From Peribacillus frigoritolerans (lineage in GTDB: Bacteria; Bacillota; Bacilli; Bacillales; DSM-1321): a stretch of DNA of 64,000 nt. The position numbers and the translations under genes were made by a program. Below, in pieces: positions 43,829 through 51,718 of this stretch. How positions within the stretch are numbered: the stretch's first letter is position 1; each line of letters starts with the position of its first letter. Under the pieces are notes generated by a model. It saw nothing but the letters and a program-made list of their open reading frames with translations, was not told where the DNA came from and did not search any database. The stretch lies in assembly GCF_001636405.1 (NCBI RefSeq), contig NZ_KV440950.1, forward strand, positions 1,635,712-1,699,711, read 5' to 3'.

Positions 43829-43949
43829 GTTGATTTCCACTCCAGGCACTCGCTTTCCGCGGGCGGGCGGGAGCCTCCTCGGCACGCCTGCGGGGTCTCC
43901 CCTGCCACGCTTTTCCCGCAGGATTCTCGTACCTTCCTTTCCAATCAAC
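43829..43949 (-). repeat. Dispersed GTTGATT...AATCAAC element, copy G
   Basis: Third tandem copy; differs from copy F only around CCTGCCACGCTTTTCCC versus CCTGGAAACGTTTTTCCC. It is the same orientation as E and F. Confidence 0.9.
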
Positions 43950-44032
43950 TTAAAAAAATGCTGGCTCGTCTTACTCCGAACCCTATTTAAGACTAGTTTA
44001 TCTTTCATGTTTTTCCCTGTACTCCTTAATGG

Positions 44033-44139
44033 ATGGAAGAAATTTGCGACACTCCTGCCGAATAACTGGTTAGCCGAGACCCCACAGACGCTTGGCAGCC
44101 AGTCGGCGGAAAGGGAGCGGGTTTCTGAAACAAACTGGA
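44033..44139 (+). repeat. Dispersed intergenic element (type 2), copy H
   Basis: Shares GAAGAAATTTGCGACACTCC, CTGCCGAATAACTGG, CCGAGACCCCACAGACGCTT and GTCGGCGGAAAGGGAGCGG with copy C at 29265. The stretch GCGACGAGGAGGCTT is absent. Opposite orientation to copies E to G. Confidence 0.8.
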
Positions 44140-44289
44140 TTTTTTTGTATGCAGCTTAAAATACTTAAGTATTTTCACCAATCAGGACGACTTTTACACC
44201 TTTACGTTTTTTTACATCATCTTAACGTTGACCGACATGGCACTAAGTTAAAATGAAAATGGGAAACGAATAAGAATGGGGGGATTGGC

Positions 44290-45174
44290 ATGAAGGTTGA
44301 ATTACATTGTCATACGAACATTTCAGATGGTTCCAGTTCTTTTGAAGAATTATTGGAGGTTGCAAAAAGGGAGAGCATTGGCCATTTAGCGATTACGAAT
44401 CACGATACAACAATGAGATTGCAAGAGATGGTGGAACGGGGTAAGGAAATAGGTATTGAAATCATCCCTGGTATCGAAGTTTCCGGTTATGACTTTGCAA
44501 GAGGAAGGCGTGTACATATTTTGGGCTATTTTGTCGAGCCTGGTCATAAGGCCCTTGAGGATTTATGTAATCCACTGATTGAAAAGAGGAATGCAGCTTC
44601 TGAAAAAATGGTGGAACGGCTGATTCATGCAGGATATCGAATAACTTGGGATCAGGTATCTAAATTCAGGGGAGGAACCGGTGTTTATAAACAGCATATT
44701 ATGCTGGCGCTTCGGGAATCGGGGTATACGGATTCTATCTATGGAGATTTGTATAGGAAAATCTTCAGCCGCGGCCAAAATGGGGAAGAGCCGGGCATTG
44801 CCTTTATTCCTATGGAGTATGTGGATGCCATACTGGCTGTGAAGGCGATTCGTGCTGCCGGAGGCGTCCCTGTCCTTGCTCACCCTGGACAATACGGGAG
44901 TTTCGAAATTATCCCTGATCTTGTAAAAGCAGGGCTTGAAGGGATTGAAGTTCTTCACCCGCATCATGGTCATGCAGATGAGGAAAGAGCGATTTCATAT
45001 GCAGATCAATATAATCTCATTAAAACAGGAGGTTCCGATTTTCATGGGGATTATGGGGAAAAGCCGATTCGGCTTGGCAGTATGAGCCCTGGAACGGAAT
45101 GTGTGAATGCTTTGAAATTAAGGAAAAAAAGCATGGCCATTAATGATGTGGTATTGAAAAATATCGATCTATGA
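44290..45174 (+). CDS. PHP-domain phosphoesterase
   Basis: A 294-residue PHP metal-dependent phosphoesterase. Metal motifs: VELHCHTNISDGS (residues 3-15), AITNHDTT, GIEVSG, VLAHPGQYG, HHGHADEE and GGSDFHGDY. Members of this group (YciV/RNase AM, TrpH) hydrolyse 3',5'-nucleoside bisphosphates or act as 5'-3' exonucleases; the exact substrate here is unknown. ATGGGGGGATTGGC precedes the ATG. It is monocistronic, downstream of the cluster of four intergenic elements, with a short terminator at 45291. Confidence 0.88.
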   Translation: MKVELHCHTNISDGSSSFEELLEVAKRESIGHLAITNHDTTMRLQEMVERGKEIGIEIIPGIEVSGYDFARGRRVHILGYFVEPGHKALEDLCNPLIEKRNAASEKMVERLIHAGYRITWDQVSKFRGGTGVYKQHIMLALRESGYTDSIYGDLYRKIFSRGQNGEEPGIAFIPMEYVDAILAVKAIRAAGGVPVLAHPGQYGSFEIIPDLVKAGLEGIEVLHPHHGHADEERAISYADQYNLIKTGGSDFHGDYGEKPIRLGSMSPGTECVNALKLRKKSMAINDVVLKNIDL

Positions 45175-45290
45175 AACCAGGAATTTGCTGTGAAAGAGGC
45201 ATGCTTACATGCTGGATTGGGAATTTGAAAGACTGAACATACAGGGTCTTGTATGGAAAAAGATCGATAAAATAAGTGCTTCCTTTCGTT

Positions 45291-45317
45291 CTGGTAATTG
45301 ACCAGGACTTTTTTTTT
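45291..45317 (+). terminator. Short terminator after the PHP gene
   Basis: CTGGT / ACCAG hairpin followed by nine Ts, 120 bp after the PHP stop. The stem is short, so efficiency is uncertain. Confidence 0.55.
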
Positions 45318-45396
45318 ACAAGAAAATCATGATAGCTTCATATTTTCTCATTACACTGACAATAACAAGGAAATTATATGTAAAGGGGGATTTTTG

Positions 45397-45750
45397 TTGG
45401 CGGATGATAAGGTCTTTAAAATTGGCAGGCTTAGGTTAATGGACGATTTCCCGATTGCTCTTCATACATCTTTTGTAACAAAATCAACTTTTCCTGAAAT
45501 AGAAAAGGACGGTCCGGATATGACCTCCATGTTTCAATATTATCGGCAGCGCGGCTTTGTAGAGTTCGGATCCAGCACGAGCAAGCTGAATGTGATTTTT
45601 CCCACTCTTTTCGAACGGGATATTTTGCAGTGTTCAAGTTTGATTCCACTTTTGCAAGTGGAATCATTATGCCGGGATAAGTGGAGTAATCAAGTCCTTG
45701 AGCACACGGTCATAATCTATCGGAGCGATTGTTTCACATATGTTATATAA
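45397..45750 (+). CDS. Stand-alone UTRA-domain protein (remnant of a GntR/HutC regulator?)
   Basis: This encodes 117 residues that read as the ligand-binding UTRA domain of GntR/HutC regulators: IGRLRLMDDFPIALHTSFVT, FVEFGSSTSKLN, and the C-terminal LLQVESLCRDKWSNQVLEHTVIIYRSDCFTYVI. No helix-turn-helix domain precedes it; the upstream sequence is a terminator T-run. AAAGGGGG lies seven bases before the TTG at 45397, so this shortened form could be translated. Either a domain now used alone, or the surviving 3' part of a broken regulator. The 21-bp repeat array begins 29 bp after the stop. Confidence 0.65.
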   Translation: MADDKVFKIGRLRLMDDFPIALHTSFVTKSTFPEIEKDGPDMTSMFQYYRQRGFVEFGSSTSKLNVIFPTLFERDILQCSSLIPLLQVESLCRDKWSNQVLEHTVIIYRSDCFTYVI

Positions 45751-45778
45751 AAACTTCCATTCCAGATATCGATCGAAT

Positions 45779-45905
45779 TCACTAGTAAATGCTCTGAATT
45801 CACGAGTAAAAGTACGAAACTCACGAGTAAATGCCCCGAATTCACGAGTAAAGGTACGGAACTCACGAGTAAATGCTCCGAATTCACGAGTAAAGCACGA
45901 AATTT
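45779..45905 (+). repeat. 21-bp TCACGAGTAAA repeat array, six units
   Basis: Units start at 45779, 45800, 45821, 45842, 45863 and 45884, exactly 21 bp apart. The first core is TCACTAGTAAA and the rest TCACGAGTAAA. The second halves alternate between TGCnCCGAAT and AGTACGAAAC types, so the true period may be 42. It lies between the UTRA gene and the convergent DinB gene. Confidence 0.92.
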
Positions 45906-46074
45906 GAATAGTGCTGGCTAGGGAAATATGGGCTCTGCCAATCTATCATCTTGGTACAGCCCCTGACAGTCACGATCGTTTCATAGCATGCATGAAAAAA
46001 GACCACAAAATGACGTGGTCTCTTTGTTTTGTTTGAAAAGTCTCCGGCTTATTATCTAATTTGTCATGAAAGGC

Positions 46075-46578
46075 TTATATAAGGGCGGTCTTTATTTCTT
46101 GAATCTGTTTGATATGCCTTTGTTCATGTAAGGATAATAACTCAATCCATTGATCCAATGAGAGGTCCCCGAACAGGGGATGTTTGGCTTTCTTTCTATT
46201 TAACAGGATATCTGAATCCATATCATAAAGAACCTGTAATAATCGATCCCTTGATTCTGCCAGCAAATCCATGAGGCTCGATAATTGAAATGGGGCTGAA
46301 GAGGGTGAAATGGCCTCAGGGGATGAGAATTTCCTTGTTCTATCAGTAACGAAGTATATGTTTTTTTGAATGATATTATTAAAATCCCTTTCCCGAATGC
46401 CATTTGCTATAACTTCTGTAAAAACCTGTTCCGTAAGATATAAATGATGGCAAATTTGGGCGATGTTCCATACTTCAGGCACAGGCTTATGGTGGAGCGT
46501 TTTTTCATCCAACTCCGTAATTTCCTCAATTAACTGTTTTCTTGATTCAAATAGCAAATCATACTCGATATAATTCAT
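46075..46578 (-). CDS. DinB-family protein
   Basis: A 167-residue four-helix bundle of the DinB/YfiT metalloenzyme superfamily. Metal histidines are likely in ICHHLYLTEQVF and in LLSLHEQRHIKQIQEI, the normal H...HxxxH pattern. Some members are thiol-dependent S-transferases (bacillithiol). AAAAGGGGAGTTCTC precedes the ATG. It is monocistronic on the minus strand, with the 6-unit repeat array beyond its 3' end. Confidence 0.85.
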   Translation of the reverse strand: MNYIEYDLLFESRKQLIEEITELDEKTLHHKPVPEVWNIAQICHHLYLTEQVFTEVIANGIRERDFNNIIQKNIYFVTDRTRKFSSPEAISPSSAPFQLSSLMDLLAESRDRLLQVLYDMDSDILLNRKKAKHPLFGDLSLDQWIELLSLHEQRHIKQIQEIKTALI

Positions 46579-47210
46579 GAGAACTCCCCTTTTGTGACAC
46601 CCACATATGAAAGCATCACTGAATTTTTTGAAATAGGAAAAAAAGGGATATCTGATTGCATAAAGAATGCATAAAAACTACGGAAAAAACACCTGATTTA
46701 AAGTGGATTCATGATGATTGAAGGAGTGCGACACTATGTTTTGAAACATGGTTTCTATTTAATGAAGAGTGTTAAAAGATATCTCTTATAGTACAACGAA
46801 AAGACATGTTCACTGGTATTCATAATTTTGGGAAGAAATGCAAATCTGGAGTCAGGTCTGTATTCCCAGGGACTACATTTTTTCTGGAGCTTTGATACCC
46901 TATCATGCCTATGCAAAAAAGTTGAGTTTATGCCTACTTAGAATGTTGCGCCTAGGGCATCCGCTAATGAACTGCAAAATGAAGCTGGCATTCAAAGGGA
47001 AAAGAATCTATAGTAGCTGGACATTGGAAATTATTATATCTGAATTATAGCACAGTTAATATTTTCCTAGAAATGTTTATATGAAAAGATACGGAAGGTT
47101 TCCACATCGAATTTTGACTTTTTATACTATTTAGGGAAAAGTTATTAACGCAATGGGAAGCTTATAAACTGAACGTAGAAAAAATCAACCAGGATTGGAT
47201 GGTGAATGGA
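46579..47210. other. Gene-free stretch
   Basis: About 630 AT-rich bases. One 70-codon open frame (46838-47050, plus) has no good ribosome site and unconvincing composition (many Leu, Lys and Ile with scattered Cys), so I do not call it. I see no repeats, no riboswitch pattern and no strong hairpin. Confidence 0.45.
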
Positions 47211-47879
47211 ATGGCTAAAACAATAGTTGAAAAACTGAATTTACATAAATATGAACGGGTGGCAGTCTTGAATCAGCCAGACGGGGCGGATTATTTAGCA
47301 GAGCTGCCGGATTACGATACAAAGCTTAATGAAAGTGCCTATGATCTTATATTTGCCTTTGTATTGGATATGGATTCTTTAAAGAGAATCGTGGATAAGG
47401 TGATCGATAAAAATCATTTAAGTAAAAACGGCTATATTTTTTTGGCGTACCCCAAGAAGGGGAATAAAGAATATGCTACATATATTCATCGTGATGATCT
47501 GATGCAGGGCCTTGGTGCGGATGAAGAAGGGTATGTCGGCTCGAGTGACCTGAAGTTTGCGCGTATGGTTGGGTTGGATGATGTCTTTACGGTAGTCGGA
47601 CTGAAAGTAGATTCGAAAAATAGAAACCGTCCATCTACCAAAGCAAGCCAATCAGTAGATGATTATATCGGCATGATTTCTGAAATTGAGAACGATTTGC
47701 AGGATTCCCCTGATTTGCTTGCGTTCTATCAATCACTTACTCCAGGGTATCGCAAGGATTGGGCCCGTTACGTGTATAGTGCAAAACAAGAGGCGACACA
47801 AGTGAAACGACGCCAGGAAATGAAAACGATTATAGGAGAAGGTTACAAGAGCAGGGATCTATATCGAAGGAATAAATGA
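47211..47879 (+). CDS. YdeI/OmpD-associated family protein
   Basis: A protein of 222 residues (226 from an earlier ATG at 47199). The C-terminal part, VDDYIGMISEIENDLQDSPDLLAFYQSLTPGYRKDWARYVYSAKQEATQVKRRQ, is the bacteriocin-protection YdeI/OmpD-associated motif. The N-terminal 140 residues, AKTIVEKLNLHKYERVAVLNQPDGADYL onward, resemble the DUF3052-like domain seen with it. Function in Bacillaceae is unknown. GGTGAATGGA precedes the ATG at 47211. Monocistronic. Confidence 0.8.
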   Translation: MAKTIVEKLNLHKYERVAVLNQPDGADYLAELPDYDTKLNESAYDLIFAFVLDMDSLKRIVDKVIDKNHLSKNGYIFLAYPKKGNKEYATYIHRDDLMQGLGADEEGYVGSSDLKFARMVGLDDVFTVVGLKVDSKNRNRPSTKASQSVDDYIGMISEIENDLQDSPDLLAFYQSLTPGYRKDWARYVYSAKQEATQVKRRQEMKTIIGEGYKSRDLYRRNK

Positions 47880-47911
47880 GAGTGGGGAATGTCTTCCATT
47901 CTCTTTTTTTT
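47877..47911 (+). terminator. Terminator of the YdeI-type gene
   Basis: GAGAGTGGGGAATG / CATTCTCTTTTTTTT with mostly Watson-Crick pairs and a few wobbles; the stop codon overlaps its start. Confidence 0.75.
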
Positions 47912-47960
47912 CTGTTCTGTTCACCCTATCAAAAGCATATACTAGACCGAATCCAAACTT

Positions 47961-47981
47961 AAATCGTAATAATTATGATTT
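47961..47981 (+). promoter_or_regulatory. Zur box before the permease pair
   Basis: AAATCGTAAT-A-ATTATGATTT matches the Bacillus Zur consensus with one transition. A TATACT lies 20 bp upstream as a possible -10, so the box would cover the transcription start. The permease ATG is at 47997. Confidence 0.8.
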
Positions 47982-47996
47982 GCGAGGTGGTTAAAT

Positions 47997-49007
47997 ATGC
48001 TTTTGAAACGCTACACGGGAAATTTGCTGTTATTGATTCTGCTGTTTTTGCTGCTGGCATTCTTTTTTCTAGGCGATGTGTTCATTCCCAAAGCGATTGA
48101 TTTCTCGGACTACCCGATGCTTCACTCTGTGTTCGTCGTGTTTTTGGGATTGTTTTTAGAATCGATTCCTTTCCTGTTCCTGGGGGCCATTGCTTCATCA
48201 TTCATCCAGTTGTTCATCAGTGAAGAAATCATTCAGCGGATGATACCCAAAAGACCCCTGACGGCCATTTTTGCCGCGGTTGCGGCGGCGCTGATCATTC
48301 CGGTTTGCGAATGTGCAATCATCCCGGTCGTTCGGAGATTGATTCAAAAGGGTGTCCCGGTCCATGCAGGTGTGGTCCTGCTCGTAACAGCTCCAATATT
48401 GAATGTTATCGTGTTCGGCTCAACTTATTATGCGTTCCAAAATAATCCGTCCATTCTATATGGAAGAATCATCCTTTGTGTCCTGACGGCCATAATCGCA
48501 GGTTTATTCATTCATATATTCAGCACTAAAGATGTGGTGAAAGAGGACAAGGTGGAACTGGTACAAGGGCATGAACATGATATTCAGTCCAGTAAATGGA
48601 CAAGCTTCATTGATCATACTTCGCAGGAGTTTTTTATGGTCGGCAGATACTTTATCATCGGGGCCTTGTTTGCCAGTGTATTTCAGGTGTTCATGGATCG
48701 GTCCGTAATGGCGGATATTGGTCAGGCGCCAATAAAAGGCACGGCGTTGATGATGGGAATTGCGTTTGTGCTTTCACTCTGCTCATCAGCTGATGCATTC
48801 GTAGCGGCCTCCTTTTCCCATAGTTTTCTGCCAGGCTCCATACTGGGTTTCCTTGTATTTGGTCCCATGCTGGATCTGAAAAATGTTTTGATCATGATGT
48901 CCTGTTTTAAACGGAGCTTCGTCGTCACGTATGTCCTGCTAATTTTTGCAGTCGTCTTCAGCCTCTGCCTGATTGCAGGCGGATTGATCAGTAAGGGGGG
49001 CTTCTGA
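47997..49007 (+). CDS. Permease (ArsP/YcgR, DUF318 family), zinc-regulated
   Basis: A 336-residue membrane protein with about eight to nine helices. GLFLESIPFLFLGAIASSFIQLF, IIPVCECAIIPVVRRLIQKGVP, VTAPILNVIVF and SLCSSADAFVAASF are the conserved permease motifs, with Cys residues at the two pseudo-symmetric sites. ArsP relatives export methylarsenicals, and YcgR of B. subtilis is the closest named homologue. The Zur box upstream points to a role in zinc scarcity, which would be a different substrate. GAGGTGG precedes the ATG. It overlaps the next gene at TGATG. Confidence 0.87.
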   Translation: MLLKRYTGNLLLLILLFLLLAFFFLGDVFIPKAIDFSDYPMLHSVFVVFLGLFLESIPFLFLGAIASSFIQLFISEEIIQRMIPKRPLTAIFAAVAAALIIPVCECAIIPVVRRLIQKGVPVHAGVVLLVTAPILNVIVFGSTYYAFQNNPSILYGRIILCVLTAIIAGLFIHIFSTKDVVKEDKVELVQGHEHDIQSSKWTSFIDHTSQEFFMVGRYFIIGALFASVFQVFMDRSVMADIGQAPIKGTALMMGIAFVLSLCSSADAFVAASFSHSFLPGSILGFLVFGPMLDLKNVLIMMSCFKRSFVVTYVLLIFAVVFSLCLIAGGLISKGGF

Positions 49008-49759
49008 TGAAACGTTTTTTTATCCAAAGACTTGAAGGATTGCTGCTGCTGGGATTGGGCCTCATGATCTTTAAATTGTATGTTTCAGGATATTTAACGA
49101 AATTGATCGCACCCAAAATGGTTCCATATGCATTGGCGGCACTTTTTGCTTTTTTAGTGATCAGCCTTCTCCGAATGAAAAAACAAAAACAGGGTGAACA
49201 ATATTGTGATTGCGGATCGAATGGGGAGTCCTCGGTCCTGAAATATGGTTTGTTCTTCCTTCCGATTCTTCTGGGCTTCATCCTGACCGATTTTACTTTA
49301 AGCGGGGAAGTGCTGGCGAAAAGGGGGATGGCAAAGCAGCAGGCACAGATGGTAAGTTCATATGATTCTGGGAAACATGCGAATGGGGAGAGAATCTCCG
49401 TAACCGATGATAATTATTTTGAAGTGCTGGATGATTTACTGAACAACCTCGATACGATCGAGGGGAAGGAGATAGAGATTTCGGGGTTCATATACCGTGA
49501 GGATACATTCACGAAAAAACAAATGGCCATCTCCCGCCTCTCCATGTCCTGCTGTGTGGTCGATGCGACGTTATACGGTTATATGGTCAACGGGAACGTG
49601 GAAGGAATGAAGACGAATGATTGGTATACGATTACAGGGACACTAAAAAAAGGAAGCTATAAAGGGGAACCCGTACCGGTGATCGATTTAAAAGAATCGA
49701 AGAAAATAAAGGCACCGGAAGAAGCTTATTTATATGAAAATGTACAAATCATTCAGTAG
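49007..49759 (+). CDS. TIGR03943/DUF1980 family permease partner (YcgQ-like)
   Basis: A 250-residue protein with two N-terminal helices (about 12-30 and 38-56), a third at 75-95, and an extracytoplasmic DUF1980 domain. GFIYREDTFTKKQMAISRLSMSCCVVDATLYGYMV carries paired cysteines, and WYTITGTLKKG is an OB-fold strand. Family members always accompany a DUF318 permease. It starts one base before the permease stop ends, so the two are translationally coupled and both fall under the Zur box. Confidence 0.87.
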   Translation: MKRFFIQRLEGLLLLGLGLMIFKLYVSGYLTKLIAPKMVPYALAALFAFLVISLLRMKKQKQGEQYCDCGSNGESSVLKYGLFFLPILLGFILTDFTLSGEVLAKRGMAKQQAQMVSSYDSGKHANGERISVTDDNYFEVLDDLLNNLDTIEGKEIEISGFIYREDTFTKKQMAISRLSMSCCVVDATLYGYMVNGNVEGMKTNDWYTITGTLKKGSYKGEPVPVIDLKESKKIKAPEEAYLYENVQIIQ

Positions 49760-49765
49760 TATTGA

Positions 49766-49798
49766 AAAACCCGGCAAAAGGATGTTTTGCCGGGTTTT
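49766..49798 (+). terminator. Terminator of the permease pair
   Basis: AAAACCCGGCAAAA / TTTTGCCGGGTTTT, 14-bp perfect stem around GGATG. Confidence 0.92.
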
Positions 49799-49951
49799 GG
49801 TGCCGAAAGGGTATATTATTTTGCCGAACCCGGAAACGGACGTAAAATCGTGCGCTGCGGGCGGAAAATCGAGAAATGGCGCCATTTGTTCGGGAGCACG
49901 TAACATAGTATAATGGCCTTACCATGGATAAGAGTGTAAGGGGGGATAATC

Positions 49952-50407
49952 TTGTCTTCAAGTAATCGAAACAATCAAATTGGTCCGCCGCGCTTTGCCA
50001 TTGCCATTCACTCTTTGGTTTGGCTCGCACAAAGCGAAAAGCTCCTGACAAGTTCGGCAATCGCCTTAAAGGTGAAGTCACACGCCACTTTTTTAAGAAG
50101 GGTGATGGCACAGCTTGCAGCTGAGGGGATCGTCGAAACAAAGGAAGGAAGGGAAGGCGGTTATAGTCTGAAGGTGCCTGCCTCTCAGCTTACTTTGGCG
50201 GATGTGTATCAAGCGGTACGGCCGGAATGTCTTGTTTGTATGGAAACGAGCGAATGCGGTGAAGTCGGGAAGCAGCTGGATACGGCTTTGGAGGAAATCA
50301 TGAACGAAGCCGAAAAGGAAACATTGCGCCTGCTAAAGGGCTATACATTGGAAGAATTCATGAAAAAAGTCGACTTCACCAATTTTGAAAATGAGTGTCT
50401 GGGCTAA
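49952..50407 (+). CDS. Rrf2 family transcriptional regulator
   Basis: A 151-residue winged-helix regulator. AIHSLVWLAQSEKLLTSSAIALKV and HATFLRRVMAQLAAEGIVETKEGREGGYSL form the HTH and wing. The C-terminal half has VRPECLVCMETSECGEVGKQL, three cysteines that could bind a cluster or sense redox state, though the spacing differs from IscR. The start is TTG at 49952, six bases after AAGGGGGG. It precedes the FrnE-type oxidoreductase by 74 bp on the same strand, and may control it. Confidence 0.88.
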   Translation: MSSSNRNNQIGPPRFAIAIHSLVWLAQSEKLLTSSAIALKVKSHATFLRRVMAQLAAEGIVETKEGREGGYSLKVPASQLTLADVYQAVRPECLVCMETSECGEVGKQLDTALEEIMNEAEKETLRLLKGYTLEEFMKKVDFTNFENECLG

Positions 50408-50481
50408 TATCCTTGCAAGAGGATACCCAGAATTATATAATGTGCTTAATGCGATTGCATTTAAAATGAGGAGGTATTTAC

Positions 50482-51192
50482 ATGAAGGTGGAAATTTGGT
50501 CGGATTATCAATGTCCGTTTTGTTATATAGGTAAGCGTCGGTTCGAAGAGGCGTTAAAGCAGTTTGAAAATAAAGATCAGGTAGAGGTCTCATTTCGCAG
50601 TTTTGAGTTGAACCCAGAGGCTGAGCGGGATATCAATATGACTCAAAATGAAATGCTGGCTAAGAAATACGGCATGTCTCAAGCGCAGGTGGAAGCGAAC
50701 AGCCAAAACCTGACTCAACAGGCTAAAGAATTGGGACTCGATTATCACTTGGACAAAGTGGTCTTAACGAATTCGTTCGATGCCCACCGCTTGATGCACT
50801 TTGCTGAATCAAAAGGTAAAGAGAAAGAAATGAATGAACGATTATTTAAAGCTTACTTTACGGAAGGCAAACATATTGGCGATCACGCTACATTGGCAAG
50901 TTTGGCTGAAGAGGTTGGCCTTGAAAAGTCCGAGACGGAGTCCATGCTGGAAGGAACGGCATTCACGGCAGAGGTTAGGGGAAATGAGCAAGAAGGAAGC
51001 CTGCTTGGCATAACAGGCGTCCCATTCTTCGTCATTAATCGCAAATATGGAATCTCCGGCGCCCAGCCAACGGAAGCATTCCTCGATACGCTAAAAAAAG
51101 TATGGGCTGAGGAAAATCCGCTTACGATCGTGAATGATCCAGCAACAGGCGACGCTTGTACGGACGGTTCTTGTAACGTGACGGAAAAATAA
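50482..51192 (+). CDS. DsbA-family oxidoreductase, FrnE type
   Basis: A 236-residue cytoplasmic thioredoxin-fold protein. The active site CPFC is at Cys11-Cys14. FRSFELNPEA and ITGVPFFVINRKYGISGAQP (cis-Pro region) are typical of FrnE/YwbO proteins. A second cysteine pair, CTDGSC, ends the protein, as in Deinococcus FrnE, where a C-terminal CX4C assists. No signal peptide. GAGGAGGTATTTAC precedes the ATG. Its likely regulator is the Rrf2 gene just upstream; role in thiol stress is inference. Confidence 0.9.
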   Translation: MKVEIWSDYQCPFCYIGKRRFEEALKQFENKDQVEVSFRSFELNPEAERDINMTQNEMLAKKYGMSQAQVEANSQNLTQQAKELGLDYHLDKVVLTNSFDAHRLMHFAESKGKEKEMNERLFKAYFTEGKHIGDHATLASLAEEVGLEKSETESMLEGTAFTAEVRGNEQEGSLLGITGVPFFVINRKYGISGAQPTEAFLDTLKKVWAEENPLTIVNDPATGDACTDGSCNVTEK

Positions 51193-51205
51193 AGAAGATA
51201 CGAAG

Positions 51206-51237
51206 AAGGAGACCCGAAGCCGGGGTCTCCTTTTTTT
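51206..51237 (+). terminator. Terminator of the FrnE gene
   Basis: AAGGAGACC / GGTCTCCTTTTTTT hairpin. Confidence 0.88.
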
Positions 51238-51324
51238 ACTTGAAAAGGAAATGTCATGTATGGCAAAGAATATATTGTACAGGATAGATTTTCCAAAAAA
51301 ATGTCTGAAATGAAAGGAAGTTAA

Positions 51325-51609
51325 ATGATGTATATAATGATTGGAATACTAGTCCTCGTGATTGCGTGTATAGTAATTGCCAAACTGAATTCCTATAAAT
51401 ATTGGACATGTATTTATACAGCATTCGGGAATGAAAATTATTATAAGGCGGTTGCGAAATTGGAAAGGGAAGGGATACCCTTCAAAACGAAAACGCCTAT
51501 GAATTTAGGCACTGAAAACTTTCAGAATCGCCATGAAACCACTCAATATGATGTTTTTGTAAAAAAAGAACAGGAGCATATTGCCCAAAGGGCGATAAAT
51601 AAGAATTAA
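51325..51609 (+). CDS. Small membrane-anchored protein with a DUF2007-like segment
   Basis: A 94-residue protein with one N-terminal membrane helix (MMYIMIGILVLVIACIVIAK). A cytoplasmic tail follows, with NYYKAVAKLEREGIPFKTKT and QYDVFVKKEQEHIAQRAI. The tail resembles the small DUF2007-type putative signal transducing domain. AAAGGAAG precedes tandem ATGs at 51325 and 51328. A three-unit 21-bp repeat lies 110 bp beyond the stop. Function unknown. Confidence 0.72.
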   Translation: MMYIMIGILVLVIACIVIAKLNSYKYWTCIYTAFGNENYYKAVAKLEREGIPFKTKTPMNLGTENFQNRHETTQYDVFVKKEQEHIAQRAINKN

Positions 51610-51718
51610 CAAAAAGTTAAATCGTGAAAATCGCTGTCCTGATGTGGCAGCTTTATTTTTGGCTAGAAAAGATAGCATGAGGAATTTGAAGCAGGCCATG
51701 TTTTGCTTTTTTGGAAAC

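Noticed and set aside
43591..44159. Open frames of 66-169 codons on both strands
   Set aside because: Translations of repeat copies F, G and H (STPGTRFPRAGGSLLG repeated); GC-rich repeats open several frames by chance.
41902..45174. YjdM/PhnA-like and PHP genes as part of the phosphonate pathway
   Set aside because: Names suggest phosphonate metabolism, but they are over 6 kb from the phn operon, separately terminated, and their families have no proven phosphonate role.
45298..45396. Longer N-terminus for the UTRA protein
   Set aside because: The extra codons start inside the T-run of a terminator hairpin; the internal TTG has a proper ribosome site.
46838..47050. 70-codon plus-strand frame
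   Set aside because: No ribosome site and no resemblance to a known protein.
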